From PALSA-1004 sp046596405 (GTDB lineage Bacteria; Pseudomonadota; Gammaproteobacteria; Burkholderiales; SG8-41), in contig JBKJMN010000339.1 of NCBI GenBank assembly GCA_046596405.1, positions 1-8,032 of the forward strand: a DNA stretch of 8,032 nucleotides, read 5' to 3'. Below are positions 1 through 6,473 of this stretch, piece by piece. The translations under genes and the position numbers were made by a program. A model generated the notes under the pieces. The model was not told the DNA's origin, searched no databases, and worked only from the letters and a program-made list of their open reading frames with translations. Each line of letters starts with the position of its first letter. Position 1 is the stretch's first letter.

Positions 1-1631
1 GTAATCCCTATAACCTGGCGCTCGACAAGAACGCGGCGAATTACACGCCGCTGTCGCCGCTGTCGCTGATCGCGCGCACCGCGCATGTCTACCCGCACCG
101 CACCGCCGTCATCCACGGCGCAACCCGGCGGACCTGGTCTGAAGTCTACGCGCGCTGCCGCCGGCTCGCGTCGGCGTTGCGCCAGCGTGGCATCGGCACC
201 GGCGACACCGTCGCGGCGATGCTGCCGAACATCCCGGCGATGTACGAGGCGCATTTCGGCGTCGCGATGGCGGGTGGCGTCTTGAATACGCTCAACACGC
301 GGCTCGATGCGGACGCGATCGCGTTCATGCTCGACCACGGCGAAGCCAAAGTGCTGCTGACCGACCGCGAATTCTCGGGCACCGTCGCGCCGGCGCTCGC
401 CAAGGTCAAGCACAAGCCGCTCGTCGTTGACGTCGACGATCCCGCGTTCAGCGGCGGCGAACTGCTGGGCGAACTCGACTACGAAAAATTCATCGCGGGC
501 GGGGATTCGAATTTTGCATGGGTACTGCCGGGCGACGAATGGGACGCGATCTCGCTCAACTATACATCGGGCACGACCGGCAACCCGAAAGGCGTGGTCT
601 CGCACCATCGCGGCGCGTACCTGAACGCAATTTCCAATATCGTGAGCTGGGGCATGCCGCCGCACGCGGTATACCTGTGGACGCTGCCGATGTTTCACTG
701 CAACGGCTGGTGCTTCCCGTGGACGATGGCGGCCAACGCGGGCACCAACGTCTGCCTGCGCAAAGTCGACGCGAAAGCGATTTTCGACCTGATACGCGAA
801 CAGGCGGTAACGCACTACTGCGGCGCGCCCATCGTGCATAACCTGCTCATCAATTCGCCGCCGGAGTGGAAAGCGGGCATCAGCCACGTCGTGAACTGCC
901 TCGTCGCCGGCGCGGCGCCGCCGGGCGCGGTGATCGAAGGCATGCAGAAAATGGGCTTCAACATCACGCACGTTTACGGCCTGACCGAAACATACGGGCC
1001 GGCGGCCGTGTGCGCCAAGCAGCCGGAATGGGATGAGCTGCCGCTTCCCGAGCAGGTCAGGCTCAACGGCCGTCAGGGTGTCGCTTACCACCTGCAGGAA
1101 GGCATGACGATACGCGATCCGGCGACGATGCAGCCGGTGCCGTCGGACGGCGAAACCATCGGCGAAATCATGTTTCGCGGCAACATCACAATGAAGGGCT
1201 ATCTGAAGAACCCGGCGGCGACCAGCGATGCGTTTGCCGGCGGCTGGTTTCACAGTGGCGATCTCGCGGTCATGCATCCCGACGGCTATGTAAAGATCAA
1301 AGACCGCGCCAAGGACGTGATCATCTCGGGCGGCGAGAATATTTCGTCGCTGGAGGTCGAGGACGTGCTGTGCCGGCACCCGGCGGTGCTGATGGCCGCG
1401 GTCGTCGCGCGGCCCGACCCGAAATGGGGCGAGACGCCGTGCGCGTTCGTCGAGCTCAAGACGGGCGCCAATCCGGGCGAGCAGGAGATCATCGAGTTCT
1501 GCCGCACCAATATGGCGCGCTTTAAAGCCCCGAAACACGTGATATTCGGCGTGCTGCCGAAGACTTCCACGGGTAAGATTCAGAAGTTCGTGTTGCGCGA
1601 GCAGGCAAAGTCGGCCGCGGCGATCGAATGA
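1..1631 (+). CDS. AMP-forming acyl-CoA synthetase (5' end just outside window)
   Basis: ATP-dependent acid:CoA ligase of the ANL (AMP-binding) superfamily, making an acyl-AMP and then an acyl-CoA in the cytoplasm. The frame is open from base 3 (first residues NPYNLALDKNAANYTPL) and gives 542 visible residues, close to the roughly 545 usual for this subfamily, so the true ATG probably lies only a few bases before the window. Numbering from base 3, the phosphate-binding motif YTSGTTGNPKG is at 187-197, the adenylate motif YGLTETYGP at 325-333, the ribose-binding aspartate in WFHSGDLAV near 420, the hinge region DGYVKIKDRAKD from 427, and the catalytic lysine of PKTSTGKIQK is K525. All key residues are present. 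The whole protein resembles the synthetase subfamily that carries MFHCNGWCFPW and includes methylmercaptopropionate-CoA ligase-like members. The acid substrate cannot be told from sequence; the importer downstream suggests it may activate an imported acid. Confidence 0.93.
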   Translation, partial: NPYNLALDKNAANYTPLSPLSLIARTAHVYPHRTAVIHGATRRTWSEVYARCRRLASALRQRGIGTGDTVAAMLPNIPAMYEAHFGVAMAGGVLNTLNTRLDADAIAFMLDHGEAKVLLTDREFSGTVAPALAKVKHKPLVVDVDDPAFSGGELLGELDYEKFIAGGDSNFAWVLPGDEWDAISLNYTSGTTGNPKGVVSHHRGAYLNAISNIVSWGMPPHAVYLWTLPMFHCNGWCFPWTMAANAGTNVCLRKVDAKAIFDLIREQAVTHYCGAPIVHNLLINSPPEWKAGISHVVNCLVAGAAPPGAVIEGMQKMGFNITHVYGLTETYGPAAVCAKQPEWDELPLPEQVRLNGRQGVAYHLQEGMTIRDPATMQPVPSDGETIGEIMFRGNITMKGYLKNPAATSDAFAGGWFHSGDLAVMHPDGYVKIKDRAKDVIISGGENISSLEVEDVLCRHPAVLMAAVVARPDPKWGETPCAFVELKTGANPGEQEIIEFCRTNMARFKAPKHVIFGVLPKTSTGKIQKFVLREQAKSAAAIE

Positions 1632-1640
1632 ACACCAGAA

Positions 1641-1669
1641 TTCAAAACCGATTTGCCATTTTTTACAAT
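1641..1669 (+). promoter_or_regulatory. weak candidate sigma-70 promoter ahead of the transporter genes
   Basis: A TACAAT hexamer (1664-1669, 5 of 6 to the -10 consensus) is preceded at 17 bases by TTCAAA (1641-1646, 4 of 6 to TTGACA). It sits in the only sizeable gap before livG, in unusually AT-rich sequence. A transcript from here would carry the downstream inverted repeat in its leader. This is a match by eye only, and read-through from the synthetase gene is equally possible. Confidence 0.22.
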
Positions 1670-1685
1670 ACCCCCTTGAGGGGTA
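1669..1685. repeat. small perfect hairpin TACCCC-CTTGA-GGGGTA
   Basis: TACCCC (1669-1674) and GGGGTA (1680-1685) are perfect inverted copies around a 5-base loop. No T-run follows, so it is not a convincing intrinsic terminator for the synthetase gene. Its right arm overlaps the first unit of the larger CACAGAG inverted repeat by two bases, so it may be the outer edge of the same repeat element. Confidence 0.6.
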
Positions 1686-1775
1686 CAGAGGGCACAGAGT
1701 TCACAGAGGGAAAACCAAGCAGAACGAAACGGGGAGGTTTTTTTGCATTTCTCTGTGTTCTCTGTGTCCTCTGTG
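1684..1775. repeat. CACAGAG-unit inverted repeat (REP/MITE-like element)
   Basis: The left arm (1684-1710) is three 9-base units: TACAGAGGG, CACAGAGTT, CACAGAGGG. The right arm (1749-1775), read on the minus strand, is CACAGAGGA, CACAGAGAA, CACAGAGAA. The arms match at 21 of 27 positions. In RNA four of the six differences become G-U pairs, leaving only a two-base U-U mismatch. Inside the 38-base interior, AAAACC (1711-1716) can also pair with GGTTTT (1736-1741). The 9-base period gives a minus-strand open frame reading MATEDTENTEK, typical of spurious proteins predicted over this repeat. From memory, similar CACAGAGGA repeats are scattered through intergenic regions of many betaproteobacteria. 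No transposase or clear target duplication is visible. Confidence 0.8.
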
Positions 1776-1793
1776 GCCAAGCCTTAGCTTCGC

Positions 1794-2564
1794 ATGAGTG
1801 AAGATTACATCCTCGAAACGAAAAACCTCGTGAAGGAGTTCAAGGGCTTCGTCGCCGTCGACGATGTGAGCCTGAAGGTCCGGCGCGGCAGTATCCACGC
1901 GCTGATCGGCCCCAACGGCGCGGGCAAGACCACGTGCTTCAACCTGCTCACCAAGTTTCTCGAGCCCACGCGCGGCAGCATCCATTTCAACGGCATCGAC
2001 ATCACGCGCGAGAAACCGGCGCAAATCGCGCGCCGCGGCATCATTCGCTCGTTCCAGATTTCGGCGGTGTTTCCCCATTTGACCGTGATGGAAAACGTGC
2101 GCATCGGCTTGCAGCGCAAGCTCGGCACCTCGTTTCATTTCTGGAAATCCGCGCGCTCGCTGGACACGCTGAATGCGCGCGCGGTTGAACTGCTCGAGGC
2201 GGTCGATCTCGGTGCGTTCGCGGATACCGTAACGGTCGAACTGCCGTACGGGCGCAAGCGCGCGCTCGAGATCGCGACGACACTCGCGCTAGACCCAGAG
2301 CTGATGCTGCTCGACGAGCCGACCCAGGGCATGGGCCATGAGGACGTCGGCCGCGTCGTCGAGCTGATCCGCAAGGTCGCCGCCGGCCGCACCATCATGA
2401 TGGTCGAGCACAATTTGAATGTTGTCGCGAACCTGTCGGATACGATCACCGTACTCGCGCGCGGCGCCGTACTCGCCGAGGGTCCGTATGCGCAAGTGTC
2501 GAAGAATCCGCGCGTGCTCGAAGCCTACGTCGGCACCACTGAGCCCGCCGCCACGCATGGATAA
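1794..2564 (+). CDS. livG: LivG-like ABC transporter ATPase
   Basis: Cytoplasmic ATPase subunit (256 aa) of a branched-chain-amino-acid-type importer, pairing with the LivF-like subunit to power the LivH/LivM-like channel. Walker A GPNGAGKT is at 39-46 (K45), the Q-loop glutamine at 88 in RSFQIS, Walker B MLLDEP at 171-176 with catalytic E175, and the H-loop histidine at 206 in MVEHN. The signature is LPYGRKR (150-156) rather than LSGGQ, a LivG-type variation. The C-terminal tail with YVG near 245-247 fits the LivG family extension. ATG 1794 is the first start after an in-frame TAG at 1785, so the start is well bounded, but no Shine-Dalgarno sequence precedes it and the CACAGAG repeat ends only 18 bases upstream. 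The 3' end overlaps livF by 8 bases, implying coupled translation. The symbol denotes family; the substrate need not be leucine. Confidence 0.93.
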   Translation: MSEDYILETKNLVKEFKGFVAVDDVSLKVRRGSIHALIGPNGAGKTTCFNLLTKFLEPTRGSIHFNGIDITREKPAQIARRGIIRSFQISAVFPHLTVMENVRIGLQRKLGTSFHFWKSARSLDTLNARAVELLEAVDLGAFADTVTVELPYGRKRALEIATTLALDPELMLLDEPTQGMGHEDVGRVVELIRKVAAGRTIMMVEHNLNVVANLSDTITVLARGAVLAEGPYAQVSKNPRVLEAYVGTTEPAATHG

Positions 2565-3276
2565 CGCGCCCGCCGCTGCCGAACTGCTGCGGGTCGCGGG
2601 CTTGCACGCGTATTACGGCGAGTCGCATATCCTGCACGGCATCGATTTCGTGGTGAACCGCGGGGAAGTGGTGACGCTGCTGGGGCGCAACGGCGCCGGG
2701 CGCACGACCACTTTGCGCGCAATCCTCGGCCTTACCGGCCGGCGCGAGGGCTCGATCATGATCAACGGGCGCGAGGTGATCGGGCTCGCGACCCACCAGG
2801 TCGCGCATCTCGGCGTCGGCTACTGCCCGGAGGAGCGCGGGATCTTCGCGAGCCTCTCGGCGGAGGAAAACCTCCTGTTGCCGCCCGCGGTCGCGAGCGG
2901 CGGCATGAGTCTCGACGAAATCTATGCGATGTTTCCGAACCTGCACGAGCGGCGCGCCAGTCCCGGCATGCGCCTCTCCGGCGGCGAGCAGCAGATGCTG
3001 GCGATCGCGCGCATCCTGCGCACTGGCGCGAAACTGCTGCTGCTCGACGAGATAAGCGAAGGCCTGGCGCCCGTCATCGTGCAGACGCTGGGTCGCGTGA
3101 TCCGCACGTTGAAGGAGCGCGGCTATACCATAATCATGGTCGAGCAGAATTTCCGGTTCGCGGCGCCGCTCGCGGACCGGCACTACGTGATCGAGCACGG
3201 CCGCATAGTCGAAACGGTTACAATGGCCGAACTCGAGAATAAGATGGCCAAGCTGCACGTATTACTCGGAGTTTAA
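2557..3276 (+). CDS. livF: LivF-like ABC transporter ATPase with Walker A Lys-to-Arg change
   Basis: Second cytoplasmic ATPase of the importer, 239 aa from the ATG at 2557, which overlaps the end of livG (ATGGATAA). The frame is open further upstream inside livG, but homology begins at AELLRVAGLHAYYGESHILHG, so 2557 is preferred. The signature LSGGEQQ (140-146) and Walker B LLLLDE (160-165, E165) are intact. Walker A reads GRNGAGRT (43-50), with arginine R49 (CGC, 2701-2703) where the phosphate-binding lysine is expected. The segment after Walker B is DEISEGLAP instead of DEPSxGLAP, and the H-loop position is Q197 (MVEQN), the latter usual in LivF. The rest of the protein is intact and in frame, so this is a functional variant rather than a decaying gene. 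I recall a GRNGAGRTTT variant in other Liv-type ATPases. The binding protein gene follows after 20 bases. Confidence 0.92.
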   Translation: MDNAPAAAELLRVAGLHAYYGESHILHGIDFVVNRGEVVTLLGRNGAGRTTTLRAILGLTGRREGSIMINGREVIGLATHQVAHLGVGYCPEERGIFASLSAEENLLLPPAVASGGMSLDEIYAMFPNLHERRASPGMRLSGGEQQMLAIARILRTGAKLLLLDEISEGLAPVIVQTLGRVIRTLKERGYTIIMVEQNFRFAAPLADRHYVIEHGRIVETVTMAELENKMAKLHVLLGV

Positions 3277-3284
3277 AATTGACT

Positions 3285-3290
3285 GGAGGA
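3285..3290 (+). promoter_or_regulatory. strong Shine-Dalgarno for the binding protein
   Basis: GGAGGA lies six bases before ATG 3297. It decides the start: an in-frame TTG at 3279 would add six residues ahead of the positively charged signal-peptide N-terminus and would place this site inside the gene. It is the best ribosome binding site in the transporter cluster, fitting the need for an excess of periplasmic receptor. Confidence 0.8.
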
Positions 3291-3296
3291 AATAAA

Positions 3297-4541
3297 ATGA
3301 AACGTAAATTGATCGCAGCACTGGTCGGCATCGCGCTCGCCAGCGCGCCGCTGACCCCGGTATTCGCGCAGGCAAAAGCGGCCGCCGGTGCGCCGAAGCT
3401 GTCCGACGGCGTCGTCAGAATCGGCGTGCTGACCGACATGTCCGGCCTGTATTCGGACCTCGGCGGCGCGGGCTCGGTGCTCGCGGCGAAAATGGCGATC
3501 GATGACTTCAAGGCGGCGGAGAAGGGCAAGGCATTCCCGATCGAACTCGTGTCGGCCGATCACCAGAACAAGGCCGACGTCGGCGCGCAGAAAGCTCGCG
3601 AGTGGTACGACACGCAAGGCGTGGACATGATCACGGACGCGCTGAATTCGGCCGTGGCGCTGTCGGTCGCCAAGCTGACGGCCGAGAAGAAACGCATCCT
3701 CATCGATACCGGTGCGGCCAGCACGCGTCTGACCAATGAGGACTGCTCGCCGTACACCGTGCACTATGTGTACGACACCTACTCGCTCGCCAATGGCACC
3801 GGCAACGCGATAGTAAAAGGCGGCGGCAAGACGTGGTTCTTTCTGACCGCGGACTATGCGTTCGGACATTCGCTCGAACTCGACACCTCCAACGTCGTGA
3901 AAGCGGGCGGCGGCCAGGTGCTCGGCGCGGTACGCCATCCGCTGAATGCGTCCGACTTCTCGTCATTCCTGCTGCAGGCACAGACGTCAAAGGCGCAGGT
4001 AGTCGGCCTAGCCAACGCGGGCGGCGACACCATCAACTCGATCAAGGCCGCGAACGAATTCGGGCTGACCAAGAACCAGAGTCTCGCGGGCCTGCTGGTG
4101 TTCATCACCGACATCCACAGTCTCGGCCTGCAGATCGCGCAGGGCATGATGCTGACGGACGGCTGGTACTGGGACCAGAACGACGACTCGCGCAAATTCG
4201 GCAAGCGTTACTTTGAGCAGATGCGCAAGATGCCGAGCATGAACCAGGCGGGTGTTTATTCGGCCGTGACGACGTACCTGAAAGCGATCCAGGCGGCGGG
4301 GACCGATGACGCCGACGCGGTCATGGCGCAAATGAAGAAAATGAAGATCAACGACATGTTCGCCAAGAACGGCTACATTCGCGCTGACGGCCGCATGGTG
4401 CACGACATGTACCTGATGCAGGTGAAAAAGCCGTCGGAATCGAAATACCCGTGGGACTACTTCACCGTGAAAGCGACCATCCCCGCCGAGCAGGCGTTCC
4501 TGCCGCTCGCGCAATCGAAGTGCGCGCTGGTCAAGAAATAA
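3297..4541 (+). CDS. periplasmic substrate-binding protein of Liv-type ABC importer
   Basis: Type I periplasmic binding protein (Peripla_BP_6/LivJ-like superfamily), 414 aa, which captures the ligand and delivers it to the LivH/LivM-like permease. The N-terminus is a Sec signal peptide: basic MKRK, hydrophobic core LIAALVGIALA, and probable cleavage after VFA (residue 24). The mature fold opens with VVRIGVLTDMSGLYSDLGG (39-57). Other family hallmarks are SADHQNKADVGAQKAREW (86-103), the FFLTADYAFGHSLE segment (181-194) that starts the second lobe, and HPLNASDFSSFLLQAQ (214-229). Two cysteines remain in the mature form (C150 in NEDCSP and C409 near the C-terminus) and could form a disulfide. 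There is no lipobox, so it should be soluble. The ligand is unknown: relatives bind branched-chain amino acids, amides, urea, or aromatic and aliphatic acids, and the adjacent acyl-CoA synthetase favours a carboxylic acid. The symbol is left empty for that reason. Confidence 0.92.
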   Translation: MKRKLIAALVGIALASAPLTPVFAQAKAAAGAPKLSDGVVRIGVLTDMSGLYSDLGGAGSVLAAKMAIDDFKAAEKGKAFPIELVSADHQNKADVGAQKAREWYDTQGVDMITDALNSAVALSVAKLTAEKKRILIDTGAASTRLTNEDCSPYTVHYVYDTYSLANGTGNAIVKGGGKTWFFLTADYAFGHSLELDTSNVVKAGGGQVLGAVRHPLNASDFSSFLLQAQTSKAQVVGLANAGGDTINSIKAANEFGLTKNQSLAGLLVFITDIHSLGLQIAQGMMLTDGWYWDQNDDSRKFGKRYFEQMRKMPSMNQAGVYSAVTTYLKAIQAAGTDDADAVMAQMKKMKINDMFAKNGYIRADGRMVHDMYLMQVKKPSESKYPWDYFTVKATIPAEQAFLPLAQSKCALVKK

Positions 4542-4549
4542 TGTCGTAG

Positions 4550-4578
4550 CGCCGCGCGCCCCCGGTGGGCGCGCGGCG
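4550..4578 (+). promoter_or_regulatory. 12-bp all-GC intercistronic stem-loop
   Basis: CGCCGCGCGCCC (4550-4561) and GGGCGCGCGGCG (4567-4578) are perfect inverted copies around the 5-base loop CCGGT. It begins 8 bases after the binding-protein stop and ends 14 bases before the livH start. No T-run follows, so it is not a standard intrinsic terminator. By analogy with intercistronic hairpins after binding-protein genes such as malE, it may protect the 3' end of the upstream message or lower downstream expression. The role is inference; the structure is direct. Confidence 0.75.
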
Positions 4579-4588
4579 GCGACGTCGC
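4579..4588. repeat. 10-bp perfect palindrome GCGACGTCGC
   Basis: A self-complementary 10-mer directly abuts the stem-loop at 4550-4578, so almost all of the 51-base gap before livH is inverted-repeat sequence. It could be a second small hairpin or an operator half-site pair, or chance in GC-rich DNA. It occupies the position where a livH ribosome binding site would be expected, and no purine-rich Shine-Dalgarno is seen. Confidence 0.35.
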
Positions 4589-4592
4589 GCGT

Positions 4593-5477
4593 ATGGAAAT
4601 ATTCGGCGTACCGTTGCAGGCGATGTGGGGGCAGCTCCTGCTCGGTCTCGTCAATGGTTCGTTCTACGCGATGCTGTCGCTCGGGCTCGCCGTCATCTTC
4701 GGCCTGCTCAATATTATCAATTTCACGCACGGCGCCGTCTATATGATGGGCGCGTACGCCGCCTACATCCTGATGTCCGTGTTCGGTATCGGTTACTGGC
4801 CGGCATTGATCCTGGCGCCCCTCGCGGTTGGTATCTTCGGGATGGTCATCGAGCGCACCATGCTGCGCTGGCTGTATAAGCTCGATCACTTGTACGGTTT
4901 GCTGCTCACGTTCGGGCTGACCCTCGTGCTCGAAGGTTTATTCCGCTCGTTTTACGGCGTGTCCGGGCAGCCGTATCCGGTGCCGGATCTGCTGCGCGGC
5001 GCGACCGATGTCGGCTTCATGACGCTGCCTAATTACCGCGCGTGGGTCGTGGTGGCGTCGCTCAGCGTGTGCCTGCTTACGTGGTATGTGATCGAGCGCA
5101 CCCGGCTCGGCGCTTACTTGCGCGCCGGCACTGAAAATCCCCAGCTCGTGCAGGCGTTCGGCATCAACGTGCCGCTGATGGTAACGCTCACCTACGGTTT
5201 CGGCGTCGCGCTCGCTGCGTTTGCCGGCGTATTGGCTGCGCCTATCATTCAGGTTAACCCGCTGATGGGCTCCAACCTCATCATTATCGTGTTCGCCGTG
5301 GTCGTGATCGGCGGCATGGGCTCGATCCTGGGCTCGATATTGACCGGTCTGGGCCTCGGCATCATCGAGGGGCTGACCAAGGTGTACTACCCTGAAGCTT
5401 CTTCCACCGTCGTTTTCGTCATCATGGCCATCGTGCTGATGGTGCGGCCCGCGGGATTGTTCGGGCGCGAAAAATGA
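4593..5477 (+). CDS. livH: LivH-like ABC transporter permease
   Basis: Inner-membrane permease (294 aa), one half of the importer channel together with the LivM-like protein. Hydrophobic segments run through the protein at roughly 12-38, 46-64, 68-86, 101-118, 149-167, 196-218, 226-262 and 271-287, consistent with about eight spans. The family signature GLAVIFGLLNIINFTHGAVYMMGAY (31-55) is present. The cytoplasmic coupling loop that docks with the ATPases is RLGAYLRAGTENPQLVQAFGIN (171-192), and the glycine-rich IGGMGSILGS segment lies at 239-248. The start MEIFGVPLQA matches what I recall of betaproteobacterial homologues; M11 is a less likely alternative. No Shine-Dalgarno is visible, and a strong hairpin precedes the gene. 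The stop codon overlaps the livM start (ATGA). Confidence 0.93.
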   Translation: MEIFGVPLQAMWGQLLLGLVNGSFYAMLSLGLAVIFGLLNIINFTHGAVYMMGAYAAYILMSVFGIGYWPALILAPLAVGIFGMVIERTMLRWLYKLDHLYGLLLTFGLTLVLEGLFRSFYGVSGQPYPVPDLLRGATDVGFMTLPNYRAWVVVASLSVCLLTWYVIERTRLGAYLRAGTENPQLVQAFGINVPLMVTLTYGFGVALAAFAGVLAAPIIQVNPLMGSNLIIIVFAVVVIGGMGSILGSILTGLGLGIIEGLTKVYYPEASSTVVFVIMAIVLMVRPAGLFGREK

Positions 5478-6445
5478 GCCGCAGTGCGCTTGGCTATGCA
5501 GCACTCGTTGCGCTCGGGCTGATCGCGCCTTTCGTGCTCTATCCGATATTCCTGATGCAGGCGTTGTGCTTTGCGTTGTTTGCGTGCGCGTTCAACCTGC
5601 TGATCGGTTATACGGGGCTGCTGTCGTTCGGCCACGCCGCATTCCTCGGCATGGCGGGCTATATGATGGGGCTCTCGGTCAAGCATTGGGGATTGCCGCC
5701 CGAACTCGGGCTGGTGGTCGGTACCGCGTCGTCGGCGCTGCTCGGCTACCTCATCGGCAGTCTCGCGATCCGGCGCCAGGGCATTTACTTTGCGATGATT
5801 ACGCTGGCCCTCGCGCAGATGTTGTACTTCTTTTGCCTGCAGGCCAAATTCACCGGCGGCGAAGACGGGCTGCAGGGCGTGCCGCGCGGCCGCCTGTTCG
5901 GCTTCCTGAGCCTCGAAGACGACCGCGCGTTGTATTACCTCGTGTTCGCGATATTCGTGCTCGGTTTCTGGATCATTCACCGCGCAATTCATTCGCCGTT
6001 CGGCCAGGTGCTGACGGCGATCCGCGAGAACGAGCCGCGCGCGCTGTCGCTCGGCTACGACGTCGACAAATACAAATTGCTCGCTTTCGTTATTTCTGCG
6101 GGGCTGTCGGGGCTCGCCGGCTCGACCAAGACGCTGGTCCTCGGCTTCGAGACGCTGACCGACGTGCACTGGCACATGTCGGGAGAAGTCGTGCTGATGA
6201 CGCTGTTGGGCGGCATGGGCACGGTGCTTGGTCCCGTGGTCGGCGCATTCATCGTCAAGACGCTGGAAAGCCGCATCGGCGACTTCGGCGAATTGCTCGC
6301 CGCGCAAACGGGTGTCGAATGGTTCAAGACCATCGGCGATTCAGTCACCATCGTCACCGGTCTGATCTTCGTGATTTGCGTGCTCGCGTTCCGCCGCGGC
6401 ATTGTCGGCGAAGTGATGGCGCTGTTGCGCAAGCCGCGGCATTAG
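5474..6445 (+). CDS. livM: LivM-like ABC transporter permease
   Basis: Second inner-membrane permease (323 aa), forming the channel with the LivH-like protein. The start overlaps the livH stop by four bases (ATGA), implying translational coupling and equal amounts of both permeases. LivM hallmarks in order: FNLLIGYTGLLSFGHAAFLGMAGYMMG (40-66), LAIRRQGIYFAMITLALAQM (97-116), TGGEDGLQGVP (127-137), the ATPase-docking loop SPFGQVLTAIRENEPRALSLGYDV (174-197), and the glycine-rich LLGGMGTVLGPVVGA (244-258). Hydrophobic spans cover most of the rest. The length is typical and no frame disruption is seen. The final codons and stop lie inside a small hairpin (6435-6450). Confidence 0.93.
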   Translation: MSRSALGYAALVALGLIAPFVLYPIFLMQALCFALFACAFNLLIGYTGLLSFGHAAFLGMAGYMMGLSVKHWGLPPELGLVVGTASSALLGYLIGSLAIRRQGIYFAMITLALAQMLYFFCLQAKFTGGEDGLQGVPRGRLFGFLSLEDDRALYYLVFAIFVLGFWIIHRAIHSPFGQVLTAIRENEPRALSLGYDVDKYKLLAFVISAGLSGLAGSTKTLVLGFETLTDVHWHMSGEVVLMTLLGGMGTVLGPVVGAFIVKTLESRIGDFGELLAAQTGVEWFKTIGDSVTIVTGLIFVICVLAFRRGIVGEVMALLRKPRH

Positions 6446-6450
6446 CCGCG
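6435..6450. repeat. 6-bp stem with ATTA loop across the livM stop codon
   Basis: CGCGGC (6435-6440) and GCCGCG (6445-6450) are perfect inverted copies around ATTA, so the TAG stop (6443-6445) spans the loop and the first base of the right arm. No T-run follows. It could slightly affect ribosome passage into the next gene or mark a message end, but a stem this short can arise by chance in GC-rich DNA. Confidence 0.35.
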
Positions 6451-6473
6451 CGAGTGTTCGTCCGCCAACAATT

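Noticed and set aside
1711..1744. Possible intrinsic terminator ending in the T-run at 1738-1744
   Set aside because: The only stem ahead of the T-run is AAAACC/GGTTTT, which is AT-rich and includes the T-run itself; it is better explained as the centre of the inverted repeat.
2419..2556. Upstream-extended start for the LivF-like protein inside livG
   Set aside because: The extra 46 residues are out-of-frame livG sequence, Arg/Pro/Ser rich and unlike LivF; ATG 2557 gives the family's usual length.
3219..3224. TACAAT inside the end of livF as a -10 for the binding protein gene
   Set aside because: No acceptable -35 lies 16-18 bases upstream (the region reads CACGGC), so it is probably coding sequence by chance.
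2446..3258. Long minus-strand open frame (270 codons) opposite livF
   Set aside because: It mirrors a strongly conserved + strand ABC ATPase, is rich in Arg, His and Ala as expected of a GC-rich antisense shadow, and shows no family motif.
4550..4588. Hairpin as a rho-independent terminator
   Set aside because: No T-run follows the stem, and the permease genes that complete the transporter lie directly downstream.
4008..4889. Minus-strand open frame of 293 codons crossing the binding protein/livH gap
   Set aside because: It runs antisense through two clear genes and the hairpin between them, has low-complexity shadow composition and no recognisable domain.
5387..6307. Minus-strand open frame of 306 codons opposite livM
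   Set aside because: Its composition (Gln/Arg/His/Glu rich) is the usual reverse complement of hydrophobic permease codons; the + strand livM is unambiguous.
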